Of a DNA stretch of 64,000 nucleotides, positions 29,187 to 38,695 are shown piece by piece. The notes under the pieces were generated by a model. It was not told where the DNA came from, did no database searches, and saw only the letters and a program-made list of their open reading frames with translations. The first letter of the stretch is position 1. Each line of letters opens with the position of its first letter. The stretch is from positions 1 through 64,000 of the forward strand of contig DGAD01000003.1 of the NCBI GenBank assembly GCA_002382805.1. The letters run 5' to 3'. The position numbers were made by a program, and so were the translations under genes. The stretch is from Clostridiales bacterium UBA4039. Lineage in GTDB: Bacteria > Bacillota > Clostridia > Lachnospirales > Vallitaleaceae.

Positions 29187-29840
29187 ATGACAGTTAAAAT
29201 TCAAGATCCTATTAGTGCACTTACACATTTTTTAGGGGCGATTCTTTCGCTAGTGGCCGTTACATATTTAGTTATAAAAGCATACTATGTAGGGACAACA
29301 CTACATATGATTGGCTTTGGGATTTTTGGACTCAGTTTGGTCCTATTGTATTCTGCAAGTACTACGTATCATATTATGGAACAACCCAAAAAAATGAGTC
29401 GTATTATGAAGCGCATTGATCATATGATGATTTTTGTATTGATTGCAGGTACATATACTCCTGTTTGTCTGATTCCTTTGCAGGCAACCAATGGTGGACG
29501 CACAGGTTTGACAGTGCTTGTTGTTGTATGGATTGCAGCGATTCTAGGTATATTTTTAAAATTATTCTGGATGAATGCACCGCGATGGCTTTCGACGCTA
29601 CAGTATATCCTAATGGGGTGGATTGCTATTTTTGCCATCTATCCATTGTTTAAAACAATGACATCGGCTGGTTTTTTCCTTCTTGTGGCAGGAGGGGTTA
29701 TCTATACAATCGGCGGTTTAATCTATGGAACGAAGTGGCCAAAACTTAAAGGAAAATGGTTTGGATTTCATGAAGTGTTTCATTTGTTTGTCATGGCAGG
29801 AAGTGCATGTCACTTTTTCATGATTTTGACATTAATATAA
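29187..29840 (+). CDS. Hemolysin III/YqfA-type (PAQR family) membrane protein
   Basis: A 217-aa seven-helix protein of the PAQR/HlyIII family. Family marks are DPISALTHFLGAILS at the start, YSASTTYHI, RIDHMMIFVLIAGTYTPVC and the final WFGFHEVFHLFVMAGSACHFFMI with the histidines thought to bind metal. The role in bacteria is unclear despite the hemolysin name. AGAGGTGG precedes the ATG. It is monocistronic, with a promoter and a terminator. Confidence 0.9.
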   Translation: MTVKIQDPISALTHFLGAILSLVAVTYLVIKAYYVGTTLHMIGFGIFGLSLVLLYSASTTYHIMEQPKKMSRIMKRIDHMMIFVLIAGTYTPVCLIPLQATNGGRTGLTVLVVVWIAAILGIFLKLFWMNAPRWLSTLQYILMGWIAIFAIYPLFKTMTSAGFFLLVAGGVIYTIGGLIYGTKWPKLKGKWFGFHEVFHLFVMAGSACHFFMILTLI

Positions 29841-29870
29841 AAAGTGTCACTTGATCTAAGTGACATTTTT
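29841..29870 (+). terminator. Terminator after the hemolysin-III-like gene
   Basis: AAAGTGTCACTT (29841-29852) and AAGTGACATTTTT (29858-29870) form the stem around a 5-nt loop, ending in a T run. Confidence 0.8.
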
Positions 29871-29954
29871 AAGGAACTCCTTTTAGTTTCATGATAAAAA
29901 CTGCTATAATGGAAGAAGATGATTCTGTAAAATACATTCCATGAGGTGAAAAAA

Positions 29955-32036
29955 ATGTTGACATCGCGAACCAAGGAGATTATTGTCCAGATACTTGAGG
30001 CCGACGCGTATATAACAATTCAGCAAATAGCAGATGAAATAAAAGTAAGCTCACGTACGGTGTTACGTGAGCTAGACGCCGTTGAGACGTGGTTTTTGCA
30101 GCAAAAGGTTCCGTTTCGAAAGAAAAAAGGACGAGGGTTAAAAGTTGAAGTATCAACGACAGTTAGAGAGAGATTACTGACGACCCTTTATTCAGAAAAA
30201 GGAAATATCATCTATACACCACAGGAGCGCCAGATTATTCTTAAGGCCGAATTACTTAAAATGACTGACGTGACAAAAATATATTCACTGACGGTCTTGC
30301 TGGATGTGACCGAAGGGACGATTAGTAATGATTTGCAGCAAATCGAACCATGGTTTGCTCAATATGACTTATATATTGTTCGACGCCCCGGATTAGGGAT
30401 ATTACTCGAAGGCGATGAAAAGGCAAAGAGAAAAGCGATTGTCAATTTGATTTATGAACATTTTCATTTTGTGGATTTGTTTGAGCTGATGACAGAAAGT
30501 CGGCAAAAACATTTAAGTATCAGTGTGTTTAAAAAATATATCAATCGTTCGATTCTTGATTTGTTGCATCTAGATAGTTTGACGTACATTAAGGAGTTAA
30601 TCACGCGTTTAGAAAAAGAGCATTTTTATTATTTTGCAGACAATGCATATATTGCACTTTTTATCCGCTTTAGTATAACACTTAAGCGCGAAGTGTTTTG
30701 GCAAAAAAATATATTGGATGAGCGATTAAAACGGCAACTTCGAAAAGACCCGGTTAATCAGTTGCTTGAAGAATGGATGGAGGATTTGCCAAACAATCCA
30801 TTCAAAAAACTACCGGAAGATGAACGCTTATATTTAGTGATGCACATTAAAGGGAGTAAACTTCGAGAAACTGGTGCAGAATTTAAGATGAGCATGACAG
30901 ATGACTTTAAAGTCATCCAGTTAGCAAAAGAGTTTATCAAATCGGTTGAAAAAGAAACCGGTATTTATCTTTCGGATAATGACCAATTGATTTTTGGACT
31001 TGTAAAGCATTTGAGGCCCGCATTATATCGCATGAAGATGAATTTGGACATTATCAATCCTTTGCTCACAGAAATCCATGTAATGTATCCTAAACTTTAT
31101 GATAGTGTAAAAAAAAGTGTTCGAGTCATTGAAGAAAAAGAAAAACTAAAAGTTCCAGAAGATGAAATCGCATATTTGGCAACCCATATCGGGGCAGCTA
31201 TTCATAAAGGCACACGTGAAATTGTAAAAAAATATAAAGTAATCGTCGCATGCATGTATGGTATCGGAGCGTCCCATCTTCTAATTTCACAATTAGAAAA
31301 AAATTTTTCTAATATTGTCATTAGTGATGTGGTAAGTGTCTTTGATAATATTGAAGAAAGGATGCAAAAAGATGGTGTGGATTTGCTCGTGACAACCATT
31401 GAGCCTAAAGAAGTCAGCGTTCCTTATGTTGTTGTTGGCTCGATTTTACAAGAAAAGGATTTGCATAAGATTAATCAGGCATTACAACGCACCAAGCCAA
31501 GACCTGAACCGGAATCAATAAAAAGTGCAGACAGTATTTATGAAAAATATGTGCACCTAAAGCGGTATGCAGATATTATCTTAGAGGTAATTGAAAACTA
31601 TAGGTTTAGCGACCAAGTTCAGATGCAATCATACAAGCAGTTGATTGCTTATGTTAGCCACCAGATTGCTTCTTCGAATGAAGAAATCAAGGTTCTTGAG
31701 AAAGCGTTCCATGAAAGAGAGGAAAAAGGGGCGACGATACTAAACAAAAAAGGTGTGATTTTGTTGCATTGTCGTGCAGATATTACAAAGGAAATCTGTG
31801 TTAATATTCTTCGATTAAGTGAACCGATACAAAATAAAAGTATTCATACAGTGGTTGTTATGGTGGGACCTCTTAGATATGATGAAAAAATCCTTGAAGT
31901 ATTATCTGAAATCACCCATGGCATTATATCAACTACAATGTCAGATACCATTCAAACGGGAACGGCGGATGTGGTGCAAACCCAGTTATATCAAATGTTG
32001 GATAAGTTTTTTCAAAAGAAAGTTTTAGGCGTCTAA
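29955..32036 (+). CDS. mtlR: Mannitol operon activator (BglG/MtlR family with PTS domains)
   Basis: A 693-aa PTS-controlled transcription activator. Order: N-terminal helix-turn-helix (about 5-60), a second HTH/Mga-like part, two PRD modules (about 180-400), a IIB-like domain with Cys433 in VACMYGIGAS, and a IIA-like domain with His605 in ILLHCRAD. Phosphorylation of PRD histidines and the IIB Cys should report mannitol uptake. ATG 29955 follows GAGGTG; a GTG at 29946 overlaps that site. It directly precedes the mannitol permease genes, which it presumably controls. Confidence 0.88.
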   Translation: MLTSRTKEIIVQILEADAYITIQQIADEIKVSSRTVLRELDAVETWFLQQKVPFRKKKGRGLKVEVSTTVRERLLTTLYSEKGNIIYTPQERQIILKAELLKMTDVTKIYSLTVLLDVTEGTISNDLQQIEPWFAQYDLYIVRRPGLGILLEGDEKAKRKAIVNLIYEHFHFVDLFELMTESRQKHLSISVFKKYINRSILDLLHLDSLTYIKELITRLEKEHFYYFADNAYIALFIRFSITLKREVFWQKNILDERLKRQLRKDPVNQLLEEWMEDLPNNPFKKLPEDERLYLVMHIKGSKLRETGAEFKMSMTDDFKVIQLAKEFIKSVEKETGIYLSDNDQLIFGLVKHLRPALYRMKMNLDIINPLLTEIHVMYPKLYDSVKKSVRVIEEKEKLKVPEDEIAYLATHIGAAIHKGTREIVKKYKVIVACMYGIGASHLLISQLEKNFSNIVISDVVSVFDNIEERMQKDGVDLLVTTIEPKEVSVPYVVVGSILQEKDLHKINQALQRTKPRPEPESIKSADSIYEKYVHLKRYADIILEVIENYRFSDQVQMQSYKQLIAYVSHQIASSNEEIKVLEKAFHEREEKGATILNKKGVILLHCRADITKEICVNILRLSEPIQNKSIHTVVVMVGPLRYDEKILEVLSEITHGIISTTMSDTIQTGTADVVQTQLYQMLDKFFQKKVLGV

Positions 32037-32074
32037 AGCTTTCTTTTTTCTTTGTCCCATTTATGTCACTTAGT

Positions 32075-32110
32075 GCAATAGACAAAGTTAAAGGTCTATT
32101 GCTTTATTTT
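32075..32110 (+). terminator. Terminator after mtlR
   Basis: GCAATAGAC (32075-32083) and GTCTATTGC (32094-32102) form a 9-bp stem with a 10-nt loop and a T-rich tail. It separates mtlR from the permease genes, which therefore need their own promoter. I saw no clear -35/-10 pair in 32111-32190. Confidence 0.75.
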
Positions 32111-32190
32111 TAGCTAAAGTAGGCGCATAATGAAAACATACCATTGATCAGTGGACAACTTAATTTTATATTAAATAATGGAGGTATGTT

Positions 32191-33582
32191 ATGGATCAAG
32201 CAGTTAAAAGTAACGTTGGTTCACGGGAAAAAATTCAAACATTCGGACGATTTTTAAGCGGAATGGTAATGCCAAATATTGGAGCGTTTATTGCGTGGGG
32301 ATTGATTACAGCATTTTTTATACCGACAGGATGGATTCCAAATGAAAATCTTGCAACACTTGTCGGACCGATGATTACGTATTTATTACCATTGCTCATT
32401 GGTTATACAGGAGGAAAAATAGTTGCTGATGTACGCGGAGGGGTTCTTGGAGCCATAGCAACCATGGGAGTTATTATAGGTACATCGATTCCTATGTTTA
32501 TCGGTGGAATGATTATGGGGCCTCTTGCCGGTTGGTGCATTAAAAAATTTGACCAATCCATTGATGGAAAAATACCAGCAGGATTTGAGATGTTAGTCAA
32601 TAATTTCTCGGCAGGGATTATTGGTGGGGTGTTGACAATATTTGCGTATTTAGGTATTGGACCTGTTGTTGAAAGCTTAAGCAATTTTTTAGGGTCTGCG
32701 GTGGAATCTATTGTAAGTGCAGGATTACTTCCGATTGCATCGGTTTTCATTGAACCTGCAAAAATTTTGTTTTTGAATAACGCGATTAATCATGGTGTGC
32801 TCAGTCCTTTAGGAATTGAACAGGCAGCAGAAACCGGACAGTCTATTTTCTTCTTGTTAGAGACAAATCCGGGACCAGGCCTTGGAATTTTATTAGCATA
32901 TTGGGTATTTTCCAAAGGAATGATTAAACAATCAGCGCCAGGAGCTATTATCATTCACTTTTTGGGTGGAATACATGAAATATATTTTCCATATATTTTA
33001 ATGCAGCCATCGCTACTTTTAGCAGTCATTGCAGGAGGCGCATCAGGCGTATTTACGTTTGTTGTAACTGGAGCGGGACTAGTAGCAACACCATCGCCAG
33101 GAAGTATTTTTGCGTTGTCGGCTATGGCACCTAGAGGAGGGCTGTTACCGGTATTACTTGGAGTGGTAATATCAACCACAGTGTCTTTTTTAATCGCATC
33201 TGTGTTGATTAAGCGCAAAAAAGGTGTCGGTGAAGATTCTTTTTCGAAAGCAAAAGAACAAACATTAAAAAATAAGGGAAAACAATCAACAGTTATTAAA
33301 GTATCGAACGTGAAAAAAATCATTGTAGCATGTGATGCAGGTATGGGATCCTCAGCAATGGGAGCCAGCAAGTTACGCAATAAAGTTAAAAAGGCGGGCT
33401 TGGATATCGAGGTGCTTAATACATCAATTGATGCATTGCCAGAAGATGTAGATATCGTGATTACACATAAGCAATTAACCAATAGGGCTAAGGCAGTAGT
33501 GCCAAGAGCGCGTCATATTTCAATAGAAGATTTTATCATGACCGATGCTTATGATCAATTAATTGAAGAATTAAGCGAATAG
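32191..33582 (+). CDS. mtlA: PTS mannitol permease, EIICB (no A domain)
   Basis: A 463-aa mannitol-type permease. The IIC membrane part (about 1-340) has GRFLSGMVMPNIGAFIAWGL, the GxGxx-rich GGVLGAIATMG region and the HFLGGIHEIYFPYILMQP motif with the NNAINHGVLSPLG substrate loop. After a linker the IIB domain carries Cys381 in VACDAGMGSSAMGASKLR. It lacks a IIA domain, so it needs one from the neighbour or elsewhere. ATGGAGG precedes the ATG. It is paralogous to the next gene. Confidence 0.92.
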   Translation: MDQAVKSNVGSREKIQTFGRFLSGMVMPNIGAFIAWGLITAFFIPTGWIPNENLATLVGPMITYLLPLLIGYTGGKIVADVRGGVLGAIATMGVIIGTSIPMFIGGMIMGPLAGWCIKKFDQSIDGKIPAGFEMLVNNFSAGIIGGVLTIFAYLGIGPVVESLSNFLGSAVESIVSAGLLPIASVFIEPAKILFLNNAINHGVLSPLGIEQAAETGQSIFFLLETNPGPGLGILLAYWVFSKGMIKQSAPGAIIIHFLGGIHEIYFPYILMQPSLLLAVIAGGASGVFTFVVTGAGLVATPSPGSIFALSAMAPRGGLLPVLLGVVISTTVSFLIASVLIKRKKGVGEDSFSKAKEQTLKNKGKQSTVIKVSNVKKIIVACDAGMGSSAMGASKLRNKVKKAGLDIEVLNTSIDALPEDVDIVITHKQLTNRAKAVVPRARHISIEDFIMTDAYDQLIEELSE

Positions 33583-33595
33583 ATGTATGTTATGG

Positions 33596-33624
33596 TTCAT
33601 AATGTGTCATAGGCACATTATGAA
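33596..33624 (+). repeat. Hairpin between the two mannitol permease genes
   Basis: TTCATAATGTG (33596-33606) and CACATTATGAA (33614-33624) form a perfect 11-bp stem with a 7-nt loop. No T run follows, so a processing or mRNA stability role is likelier than termination. Confidence 0.6.
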
Positions 33625-33655
33625 TCATATGTATAAAACATAATGGAGGATTGTG

Positions 33656-35545
33656 ATGGCAGCATACAGTCAAAAAATACAAAAATTCGGACGTTTTTTA
33701 AGTGGCATGGTTATGCCAAATATAGGCGCATTTATTACTTGGGGATTAATAACTGCTCTATTTATACCGACAGGATGGATTCCAAATGAAAAATTTGCTC
33801 TTGTCATAGATCCGATGATCACCTATTTATTGCCGTTACTTATTGGGTATACAGGAGGAAAAATTGTAAGTGACGTCCGCGGGGGTGTCCTTGGAGCCAT
33901 TGCGACGATGGGGATTATCATTGGAACGACGATTCCCATGTTTATTGGCGGAATGATTATGGGACCTTTTGCCGGATGGTGCATCAAAAAAGTAGATCAA
34001 TTGTTTGAAGACAAAATTCCGGTAGGGTTTGAAATGCTTTTTGCTAATTTTTCTGCAGGAATGGTGGGAACGGTTTTAAGCTTAAGCGCCTATGTGGGCA
34101 TAGGACCTATTGTAGAACGCTTAAATCATGGGTTAGGAGTTGCTGTTGAGGCAGTCGTTCAAGCAAATGCCTTGCCATTTGCTTCTGTATTTATAGAGCC
34201 TGCCAAGGTCCTATTTTTAAATAATGCGATTAATCATGGAGTTCTTGGACCATTAGGTGTTGAAGAGGCTGCTAAAACAGGACAATCAATTTATTTTCTT
34301 TTAGAAACGAATCCTGGACCCGGCCTAGGCATTTTATTAGCTTATTTTGTGTTTTCGAAAGGCATGATCAAACAGTCAGCGCCAGGAGCTATTATCATTC
34401 ATTTTTTAGGAGGCATTCATGAGATATATTTTCCTTATATATTGATGCAACCTAAGCTGATTTTTGCCGTCATTGCAGGTGGAGCAACAGGGATTTTAAC
34501 CTTTGTACTGACAGGAGCTGCACTTGTGGCAACACCGTCTCCAGGAAGTGTTTTTGCCCTGTTAATCATGGCGCCTAAAGGAAGCGCAATTCCGGTTTTT
34601 TTAGGTATTGTTTTTTCCACAGTGGTGACATTTTTGATAGCATCAATATTAATGGATCGTAAAGTAGAGCAAGATGAACATAGCCTTAACACAGCGCAGG
34701 AAAAAATGCAAATAATAAAAGGAAAACAGTCGTCCATAGTTCAAAGGATGAATATAGATAGATTGCCAATTGAGAGTAACGTGTTACAGGGCGTTCATAA
34801 AATTGTTGTTGCATGTGATGCGGGGATGGGGTCTTCAGCGATGGGAGCAAGTAAGCTTAGAAGTGCATTGCGCCAAAGAAATATTGAGGTAGAGGTGCTT
34901 AACAAACCTATTGAGCAGATACCTAAGGATACGGATGTGGTGATAACCCATCAGCTATTGACTGCACGTGCGATGCAGATGTGTCCGGAGAAGATACATT
35001 TATCGATTTCAGATTTTTTGATGACAACACTTTATGAGCAATTAGCGCAAGTATTGGAAAAGGAGATGGGTTCAACAGATGAACCCGGTGAACATATGAA
35101 CAGTTTAGAAGAAAAACCAACACTTCAAAAAGAAAATATAAAGCTAGGTCTGACAACGGTGACCAAAGAAAAAGCAATACGCATGGCAGGGCAGATTCTC
35201 TATGAACAAGGATATGTAGAACATGAATATATTGATGCTATGGTTCAGCGCGATAGTGAACTATCGACATACATCGGAAATGGTACCGCCATTCCGCATG
35301 GAGTAAGTGATGCCAAAAAGAACATCAAACGAACGGGAATTAGCGTTCTTCAATTTCCGGATGGGGTCGATTTTGGAGGCAATCCGGTGTATTTAGTTGT
35401 AGGCATTGCAGGCATAGGCAATGAACATCTGGTTATCTTATCAAATTTGGCGGAGATTGTTGAAGATGAAGCAAAGGTAGAGTTACTTAGACGTACACAA
35501 GATGTAGACTATGTATATAAACAATTTACTAATCAAGTATTTTAA
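33656..35545 (+). CDS. mtlA: PTS mannitol permease, EIICBA
   Basis: A 629-aa three-domain permease. The IIC part closely follows that of the preceding gene residue by residue; IIB carries Cys387 in VACDAGMGSSAMGASKLR; and a C-terminal mannitol/fructose IIA domain carries His548 in GNGTAIPHGVSDAKK. So the second copy has the A domain missing from the first. The pair looks like a tandem duplication that has diverged. ATG 33656 follows GGAGG; a GTG just before is also possible. A dehydrogenase follows after 15 nt. Confidence 0.92.
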   Translation: MAAYSQKIQKFGRFLSGMVMPNIGAFITWGLITALFIPTGWIPNEKFALVIDPMITYLLPLLIGYTGGKIVSDVRGGVLGAIATMGIIIGTTIPMFIGGMIMGPFAGWCIKKVDQLFEDKIPVGFEMLFANFSAGMVGTVLSLSAYVGIGPIVERLNHGLGVAVEAVVQANALPFASVFIEPAKVLFLNNAINHGVLGPLGVEEAAKTGQSIYFLLETNPGPGLGILLAYFVFSKGMIKQSAPGAIIIHFLGGIHEIYFPYILMQPKLIFAVIAGGATGILTFVLTGAALVATPSPGSVFALLIMAPKGSAIPVFLGIVFSTVVTFLIASILMDRKVEQDEHSLNTAQEKMQIIKGKQSSIVQRMNIDRLPIESNVLQGVHKIVVACDAGMGSSAMGASKLRSALRQRNIEVEVLNKPIEQIPKDTDVVITHQLLTARAMQMCPEKIHLSISDFLMTTLYEQLAQVLEKEMGSTDEPGEHMNSLEEKPTLQKENIKLGLTTVTKEKAIRMAGQILYEQGYVEHEYIDAMVQRDSELSTYIGNGTAIPHGVSDAKKNIKRTGISVLQFPDGVDFGGNPVYLVVGIAGIGNEHLVILSNLAEIVEDEAKVELLRRTQDVDYVYKQFTNQVF

Positions 35546-35560
35546 GAAAGAGGTTGAACG

Positions 35561-36826
35561 ATGAAAACAAGTGGAGTGAGATTATACGATGTAAATACAT
35601 TAAAGTTAGAGACATTTGAACTGCCGACAATAAAAGAGGATGAAATCCTGGTGAAGGTCATTAGCAATAGTATATGTATGTCCACATACAAGGCGGTCAT
35701 TCAAGGGTCAAAGCATAAACGCGTTCCAGAAAATATAGCTACAAATCCAACAATTATGGGGCATGAGTTTGCCGGAGAAATTGTTGAAGTCGGTCAAAAA
35801 TGGCAAGGAGAATTCAAACCGGGAGAAAAATTTGCCATTCAACCAGCATTAAATTATAAGGGAAGCCCCTATGCACCTGGGTACTCTTTTGAGTTTTTCG
35901 GTGGATTGACAACATACTGTGTAATTCCTCAAGAGGTAATGGAACTAGGTTTTTTACTTCACTATGATGGAGATAGTTTTTATGATGCCTCCTTGTCAGA
36001 GCCTATGAGTTGTGTTATTGGAGGCTTTCATGCAAATTATCATACCGAAACTGGCAAATATGTACATCATATGGGAATTAAAGAAGGGGGCAAGATGGCG
36101 CTATTAGCCGGAGTGGGACCAATGGGACTAGGGGCAATTGATTATGCACTCCATTGTGATCGACGACCATCGCTGCTTGTTGTTACAGATATAAATGAAG
36201 AACGGCTAAAACGAGCCGAGCGACTGTTTGGCGTTGAAGACGCAAAAGCTCAAGGTGTGGAACTGCATTATGTAAATACAGCAGCAGGCGGTGCCATCGA
36301 TACATTAATGCAATTATCTTCCCAAACAGGTTATGATGATGTGTTTGCCTATGCACCGGTTGTTTCAGTTATTGAACAAGCGGATGCAATACTGGGTAAA
36401 GATGGTTGCCTAAACTTTTTTGCAGGGCCTTCGGACAACACATTTAGTGCAAAAGTGAATTTTTATAATGTTCATTATACGCCAACCCATATTATGGGAT
36501 CGACAGGGGGCAATGATGATGATATGAAAGAATCATTGGCGATGTCATCTAAGGGACTGATTAACCCGTCAGTGATGTTGACACATGTTGGGGGAATCGA
36601 TAGCGCTATTGACACTATTCTTAATCTTCCAAACATTCCGGGAGGAAAAAAGATTGTCTATAATGATATCGAGATGCCGATGACAGCCATTGAGGATTTT
36701 GAAAAGCTAGGTGAAACGGATCCGTTGTTTAAAGGACTTGCGCAATGCGTAGCTAAAACCAATGGATTATGGAATCTAGAAGCGGAACGTTATTTACTTG
36801 AAAATGGCAAAAAACGTTCTTACTAA
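35561..36826 (+). CDS. Zinc-type alcohol/polyol dehydrogenase (MDR family)
   Basis: A 421-aa medium-chain dehydrogenase. The N-terminal GroES-like part has ICMSTYK where ADH has the catalytic Cys-Thr, then IMGHEFAGEIVEVG; the Rossmann domain has the AGVGPMGLGAIDYAL glycine stretch and DINEERLKRAE. The classic four-Cys structural-zinc loop is absent. It resembles sorbose-1-P reductase-like enzymes. No mtlD is present nearby, so it may oxidise the incoming hexitol phosphate. That is inference from position in the mannitol operon. Confidence 0.7.
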   Translation: MKTSGVRLYDVNTLKLETFELPTIKEDEILVKVISNSICMSTYKAVIQGSKHKRVPENIATNPTIMGHEFAGEIVEVGQKWQGEFKPGEKFAIQPALNYKGSPYAPGYSFEFFGGLTTYCVIPQEVMELGFLLHYDGDSFYDASLSEPMSCVIGGFHANYHTETGKYVHHMGIKEGGKMALLAGVGPMGLGAIDYALHCDRRPSLLVVTDINEERLKRAERLFGVEDAKAQGVELHYVNTAAGGAIDTLMQLSSQTGYDDVFAYAPVVSVIEQADAILGKDGCLNFFAGPSDNTFSAKVNFYNVHYTPTHIMGSTGGNDDDMKESLAMSSKGLINPSVMLTHVGGIDSAIDTILNLPNIPGGKKIVYNDIEMPMTAIEDFEKLGETDPLFKGLAQCVAKTNGLWNLEAERYLLENGKKRSY

Positions 36827-36958
36827 GAGGCATGACACAATTAAGATGCATAAAGTATAGAAGCACCCCAAGGCTAATATGCTTAAACACAGCGTTTTGA
36901 TTGATTAGTCATAGATGCGTTGAAGAAACATAACGCAAAAAATACATAATCTTCCATT

Positions 36959-37002
36959 AAATAAGATAAATCCGTTTCTATGATTTATCTTATTTGCTTT
37001 TT
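36959..37002 (+). terminator. Terminator of the mannitol operon
   Basis: A perfect 14-bp stem, AAATAAGATAAATC (36959-36972) with GATTTATCTTATTT (36982-36995), and a T-rich tail. The next gene's -10 (TAAAAT, 37016-37021) starts just after it. Confidence 0.85.
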
Positions 37003-37057
37003 TCACACTTTATGGTAAAATACACATAATGTATTGATAGTCATCTAGGAGGAAATT

Positions 37058-37639
37058 ATGCGATTACAAAAAGTGAAAAACTGTTACACATATATGGTTG
37101 TACTCATACTGATAGCAAGTATGATAAGTGGTCCTTCTTTATTAGCAGCGACCAATGATCAAAGTTATGCAGGAAATCAGCTTCAACAGTTAGGCGTATT
37201 AACAGGGTATGCTGACGGAAGTTTAGGACTTGATCGAAAGATAACCCGTGCTGAAGTTGCAACGATGATGGTTAGAATTCGTGGATATGCTAATGGAAAT
37301 GTTGCTGGTGAGAGAATGAACTTTACAGATATTAATGATTCGCATTGGGCGTATAACCATGTTCAAAATGCTTATCGTTTAAATATGATTCAAGGGTATC
37401 CGGACCAAAGTTTTCAACCAGAAGCCAATATTCGATATCAAGAGGTTGTGGCTATTATGGTCAATACTCTCGGGTACAAAGATCAGCTAGTTGGTGAATG
37501 GCCGATGAACTATATTACGAAAGCCAAAGAGCTGGGTGTGATTCCGATGAGTAGTCAAACAGACCCGACACAAATTGTCACACGCGGAGAGATGGCTTTG
37601 ATTGTATGGGATACTCTTTTGGTAAAAACGACAAATTAA
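37058..37639 (+). CDS. S-layer homology (SLH) domain protein
   Basis: A 193-aa secreted protein. A signal peptide (about 1-30, ending GPSLLAA) leads into SLH-type repeats: LGVLTGYADGSLGLDRKITRAEVATMM, then FTDINDSHWAYNHVQNAYRLNMIQGYPDQSFQPEANI, then a third partial unit. SLH modules usually bind pyruvylated secondary wall polymer. Here there is nothing but SLH, so the protein may act as a wall-bound or signalling subunit rather than carry an enzyme. AGGAGG precedes the ATG. Confidence 0.88.
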   Translation: MRLQKVKNCYTYMVVLILIASMISGPSLLAATNDQSYAGNQLQQLGVLTGYADGSLGLDRKITRAEVATMMVRIRGYANGNVAGERMNFTDINDSHWAYNHVQNAYRLNMIQGYPDQSFQPEANIRYQEVVAIMVNTLGYKDQLVGEWPMNYITKAKELGVIPMSSQTDPTQIVTRGEMALIVWDTLLVKTTN

Positions 37640-37676
37640 GTTATGACAGCACACTTTCAAAGAATGGTAGGGACAT

Positions 37677-38678
37677 ATGAACATTGGTAAAATACCTGAA
37701 ACAGTTTTAAAACGGTCGATTTTTAAGCAATTGCAAGTGAAAAGAGAAGAAGTACTCGTAGGTCCTGGTGTGGGAGAAGACTGCGGTATAGTTGAGATAG
37801 CCCCGGATGAGGTTATTGTCTTATCAACGGACCCGATTACAGGAGCAGCTCATGATATAGGGACTTTGGCGGTACATATTACATTAAATGACTTGGCAGC
37901 AAGTGGAGCTACGCCAATTGGTCTGCTCATTACCCTTTTGTTGCCTGATGGATATACGGAAGATGCACTTAAAGTGTTGATGGGTGAGATTAGTCAAGAG
38001 ACCCAAAAACACAATGTTCAGATTATCGGAGGACACTCCGAGGTAACGGATGCAGTAATTCAACCGATTGTTAGTGTAACAGGCATTGGTAAAATTAAAA
38101 AAGCACAAATGCTGCGCCAAGAACTGGTTAAACCGGGCATGGATATCGTGATGAGCAAATGGGCAGGACTTGAAGGAACGACAATTATTGCAAATGCAGG
38201 AGAAGCGTTGCTAAAGGAATACTATCATTCCCAACTTATATCTAGGGCAAAATCTTTCGACCAGTATCTTTCCATTATTAAAGAAAGTCAGATTGCCATG
38301 AAATATAAAGTATATGCGATGCATGACGTTACCGAAGGTGGGATATTTGGAGCCTTATGGGAACTTGGAGAAAAGATAGATTATGGATTGACTGTTGATC
38401 AGTCAAAAATACCAGTGCAGCAAGAAACCGTTGAAATATGTGAATACTTTGATTTGAATCCATATATGCTCATTGGTAGTGGAGCGTTACTCATTGTAAC
38501 AGAAGATGGGCATAAGATGGTTGAAGATATGAAACAAGCCGGTGTATTGGCAACAATCATTGGTCGAGTCGATGAAGGGCATCATAAACGCATTAAATTT
38601 GAAGATACATATCGCTCTATTGTTCCGCCTAAATCGGATGAACTTTATAAAGCATTAGAACGATGTGCACAAAAATAG
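37677..38678 (+). CDS. AIR synthase-related protein (HypE/ThiL/PurM-like)
   Basis: A 333-aa ATP-dependent member of the PurM fold. The N-terminal VGPGVGEDCGIVEI, STDPITGA and the ITLNDLAASGATPIGLLITLL stretch are the ATP/Mg2+ region; IIGGHSEVTDAV and MHDVTEGGIFGALWELGE are later blocks. It is close to hydrogenase maturation protein HypE, but it lacks the C-terminal PRIC-type cysteine end that HypE uses, so HypE activity is unlikely. It precedes an Lrp regulator and an aminotransferase in one operon. Confidence 0.78.
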   Translation: MNIGKIPETVLKRSIFKQLQVKREEVLVGPGVGEDCGIVEIAPDEVIVLSTDPITGAAHDIGTLAVHITLNDLAASGATPIGLLITLLLPDGYTEDALKVLMGEISQETQKHNVQIIGGHSEVTDAVIQPIVSVTGIGKIKKAQMLRQELVKPGMDIVMSKWAGLEGTTIIANAGEALLKEYYHSQLISRAKSFDQYLSIIKESQIAMKYKVYAMHDVTEGGIFGALWELGEKIDYGLTVDQSKIPVQQETVEICEYFDLNPYMLIGSGALLIVTEDGHKMVEDMKQAGVLATIIGRVDEGHHKRIKFEDTYRSIVPPKSDELYKALERCAQK

Positions 38679-38695
38679 ATATGGAGGGATCATGA

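Noticed and set aside
33596..33624. Terminator between the mannitol permeases
   Set aside because: The stem is strong but no T run follows and both genes are clearly in one unit.
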